DNA of 7,502 bases from Bacteroides sp. (lineage in GTDB: Bacteria > Bacteroidota > Bacteroidia > Bacteroidales > Bacteroidaceae). The DNA lies in the NCBI GenBank assembly GCA_019412865.1, contig DXOJ01000081.1, forward strand, positions 1 through 7,502. Direction: 5' to 3'. How positions within the stretch are numbered: the first letter of the stretch is position 1; every line of letters starts with the position of its first letter. The notes beneath the pieces are model-generated. The model searched no databases. It was not told the origin of the DNA and was given only the letters and a program-made list of their open reading frames with translations. Both the position numbers and the translations under genes were made by a program. Shown here one piece after another: positions 7,344 through 7,502 of the stretch.

Positions 7344-7502
7344 ATGGGAAATTATAGAACAACATATATGGAGTTAGATGACTTTAGGGTCAGCTGTATC
7401 CAAGGATATCCTTATGAAGGATTTGTCATTGGGTGTGGGTATGCATATGTTGAAAACATCCCATCGGAGATGGCTATATTAGAAAATTCATCATATATAT
7501 AC
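7344..7502 (+). CDS. Partial A/T-rich gene of unknown function, 5' end only
   Basis: The ATG at 7344 opens 53 codons that run off the right edge without a stop, starting MGNYRTTYMELDDFRVSCIQ. The start lies one base after the stop of the frameshifted hcp-like gene, a spacing that suggests translational coupling. I recognise no family. The visible part is rich in tyrosine and glycine (GYPYEGFVIGCGYAYVENIP) and has neither a signal peptide nor a membrane segment. By my count 56 of 159 bases are G or C (35%), compared with about 60% in a 60-base sample of clpV around its second Walker A (5701-5760). This suggests separately acquired DNA. Placed directly after tube-protein genes, it could be an effector, an adaptor or a further structural piece; this is inference from position only. 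Confidence 0.65.
   Translation, partial: MGNYRTTYMELDDFRVSCIQGYPYEGFVIGCGYAYVENIPSEMAILENSSYIY

Overview
The window is part of a Bacteroidetes-type (subtype iii) type VI secretion (T6SS) locus, most likely from a gut Bacteroidales (Bacteroides, Parabacteroides or relative). The evidence is three Hcp/TssD-like tube proteins of the short Bacteroidetes form, a 602-residue VgrG spike, a double-AAA+ ClpV/TssH, A/T-rich leaders without Shine-Dalgarno sequences, and a Bacteroides-type -7 promoter element (TAnnTTTG) in front of clpV. I cannot tell from this stretch alone which Bacteroidales T6SS architecture (GA1, GA2 or GA3) it is.

Layout. Two transcription units diverge from an A/T-rich spacer of about 270 bp (3742-4007). 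Leftward (minus strand): canonical hcp (3741-3343), a spacer of about 120 bp with two inverted repeats, vgrG (3225-1417), and 11 bases further a 452-residue protein with an unrecognised N-terminal half and a TPR-like helical C-terminal half (1405-47). Rightward (plus strand): clpV (4008-6485), a second hcp-like gene (6497-6919), a third hcp-like gene broken by a one-base frameshift in an A7 run (6933-7342), and the first 53 codons of an A/T-rich gene that runs off the window (7344 onward).

How they work together. Hcp hexamers stack into the inner tube, VgrG caps it as the puncturing spike, and ClpV disassembles the contracted sheath for reuse. The TPR-like protein sits where VgrG-dedicated loading adaptors or effectors are commonly encoded. 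The extra Hcp-like proteins next to an A/T-rich unrecognised gene resemble the cargo end of Bacteroidales T6SS loci, where tube-protein variants are encoded beside effector and immunity genes. No sheath, baseplate or membrane-complex genes (tssB, tssC, tssE, tssF, tssG, tssK and so on), RNA genes, insertion sequences or CRISPR arrays are visible.

The points most worth a second look are the frameshifted hcp, the partial gene after it, and the unrecognised protein after vgrG.
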